A stretch of 7,016 bases of DNA from an uncultured Eubacteriales bacterium (GTDB lineage Bacteria > Bacillota > Clostridia > Christensenellales > Aristaeellaceae). The translations under genes and the position numbers were made by a program. Location: NCBI GenBank assembly GCA_900548125.1, contig URJN01000113.1:1-7016 (forward strand), given 5' to 3'. The notes under the pieces were generated by a model. That model was not told the DNA's origin and made no database searches. It was given only the letters and a program-made list of their open reading frames with translations. Below, one piece after another: positions 5,892 to 7,016 of the stretch (the stretch's first letter is position 1; each line of letters opens with the position of its first letter).

Positions 5892-7016
5892 ATGAAGAAA
5901 ATCATCCTGCCGCTGATTTTGGCGGCACTTTTTATGTGGACTGCCGCTGCGCCGGCGCAGACCGCGCAGGAGATGACAAAGGATTGCACGCTGTCGAGCG
6001 TCGGCAAAAAGACGCTGAACAACATGACGGATGGGCGGTATACGTCGTACTGGTCCTCATCCACCAATCGAAACGCCTATCTGGACATTGAAGCACCGCA
6101 GGGGCAGAAGATGGGCAGTGTATACATTCAGTTTTTTGAAAATGCGGTGCCGTTTGATGTGCAGACTTCGGATGAAGCGGGAAACTGGCAGACGATTTCA
6201 ACCTATGAAACGGGCTTTTTGGCGCAGTATGTGCCGCTGGACGCAGGGTATGAGAAGATTCGCATCCGTCCCAAGGATGCGCAGGGACGTCTGTTCATCA
6301 TCGAGCTGCATGTCTTTGCTGAAGGGGATGCGCCGGATTGGGTACAGAAGTGGGAGCCGACGCTGGAAAAGGCGGATTTATTGGCACTTGCCGCGCATCC
6401 GGATGACGAGATGCTGTTCTTAGGCGGTACGATTCCTTATTACGCGGGCGAAAAGAAGATGAAGGTGCAGGTTGCCTATCTCGTGCCTACGACGTCCTTC
6501 CGCAGGCTGGAGCTGCTCGACGGGCTTTGGCTCTGCGGGGTGAAGAATTACCCCATTATCGGGCATTTTCCGGATAAGTATCAGAGCCATCTTTCCGAAA
6601 TGTATGAGCAAAAGGGATGGAGCAGGCAAGCCGTTGTGCGCTATGTCGTCGGCGTATACCGCACGTGCAGACCGGATGTTGTGGTGACGCAGGACGTGAA
6701 CGGCGAATATGGCCACGGCGCGCATCGGGCGGCGGCGGACGCGGCGCAGGCGGCGGTCACGCTGGCGGCTGACCCGAATTATCAGCACGAAAAGCTGGAG
6801 CAGACCGAGCCGTGGCAGATCAGCAAGCTGTATCTGCATCTGTATGACCAGAACCCCATCAGGATGGATTGGCGTCAGCCGCTGGAAGCCTTCGGCGGCA
6901 AGACAGCGTTTGATATCGCGGAGGAGGCGTTTGCCTGCCATATTTCCCAGCAGACGACGCGCTACCATGTCGAGGATTTCGGTGAGTATGACAATTCCAA
7001 ATTCGGTTTGGCGTTT
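5892..7016 (+). CDS. Secreted PIG-L family deacetylase with an N-terminal discoidin-like domain (3' end outside the window)
   Basis: The frame is open for 375 codons to the right edge, so the C-terminus is missing. Residues 1-22 form a signal peptide (MKKIILPLILAALF core, likely cleavage after APA), placing the enzyme outside the membrane. Residues about 30-142 look like a galactose-binding/discoidin fold (NMTDGRYTSYW, then AYLDIEAPQG and VYIQFF), usually used to hold glycans. From about 162 the PIG-L/LmbE catalytic domain begins. It has AHPDDE (168-173) with zinc ligands His169 and Asp172 and catalytic Asp171, then RRLELLDGLWLCGV (204-217), and GHGAHR (274-279), whose His278 is the probable third zinc ligand. 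The family hydrolyses N-acetyl groups, typically from GlcNAc-containing substrates. The actual glycan is unknown. The start follows GAGG at 5877-5880. It is transcribed divergently from the phosphofructokinase operon. Confidence 0.88.
   Translation, partial: MKKIILPLILAALFMWTAAAPAQTAQEMTKDCTLSSVGKKTLNNMTDGRYTSYWSSSTNRNAYLDIEAPQGQKMGSVYIQFFENAVPFDVQTSDEAGNWQTISTYETGFLAQYVPLDAGYEKIRIRPKDAQGRLFIIELHVFAEGDAPDWVQKWEPTLEKADLLALAAHPDDEMLFLGGTIPYYAGEKKMKVQVAYLVPTTSFRRLELLDGLWLCGVKNYPIIGHFPDKYQSHLSEMYEQKGWSRQAVVRYVVGVYRTCRPDVVVTQDVNGEYGHGAHRAAADAAQAAVTLAADPNYQHEKLEQTEPWQISKLYLHLYDQNPIRMDWRQPLEAFGGKTAFDIAEEAFACHISQQTTRYHVEDFGEYDNSKFGLAF

Overview
The window looks like chromosomal DNA from a moderately GC-rich Clostridia/Oscillospiraceae-type Firmicute, probably gut-associated. 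This is an inference. It rests on strong AGGAGG-type ribosome binding sites, an ECF-type sigma factor overlapping a DUF4179-like membrane protein, a phosphofructokinase with pyrophosphate-type active-site residues, MalF/MalG-type sugar permeases, and hairpin-rich intergenic DNA. No mobile element, CRISPR array, tRNA or rRNA was seen. Gene content is mostly recognisable. The least explained parts are a small membrane protein, a paired leader structure and a cluster of hairpins.

Layout. Bases 1-114 hold a probable terminator of an upstream gene and a candidate ECF-type promoter. Bases 115-1808 (+) carry a two-gene operon: an ECF-like sigma factor (115-579) overlapping by 4 bp a single-pass membrane protein that is probably its anti-sigma/sensor (576-1808). 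Bases 1809-2059 separate convergent transcription units and contain five consecutive hairpins. Bases 2060-5716 (-) carry, in transcription order, a phosphofructokinase of pyrophosphate type (5716-4490), an unrecognised small membrane protein (4445-4005), a 224-bp leader with a 15-bp perfect inverted repeat, then two sugar ABC permeases (3780-2929 and 2929-2060) coupled by a TAATG overlap. A divergent promoter region (5717-5891) separates this operon from a secreted PIG-L family deacetylase (5892 to the right edge, +), which is cut by the window end.

How the genes may work together. The permease pair lacks a substrate-binding protein and an ATPase in this window. It would need a shared ATPase (MsmK/UgpC type) and a binding protein encoded elsewhere, or one lost from this locus. 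Its position behind a glycolytic phosphofructokinase suggests a carbon-uptake and glycolysis cluster. The sigma/membrane-protein pair is a self-contained envelope signalling module pointing towards it and is probably unrelated. The PIG-L protein is probably an extracytoplasmic deacetylase of an amino-sugar-containing glycan. The large plus-strand open frames over the permeases (1916-2962) and the phosphofructokinase (4469-5857) are judged to be antisense shadows.
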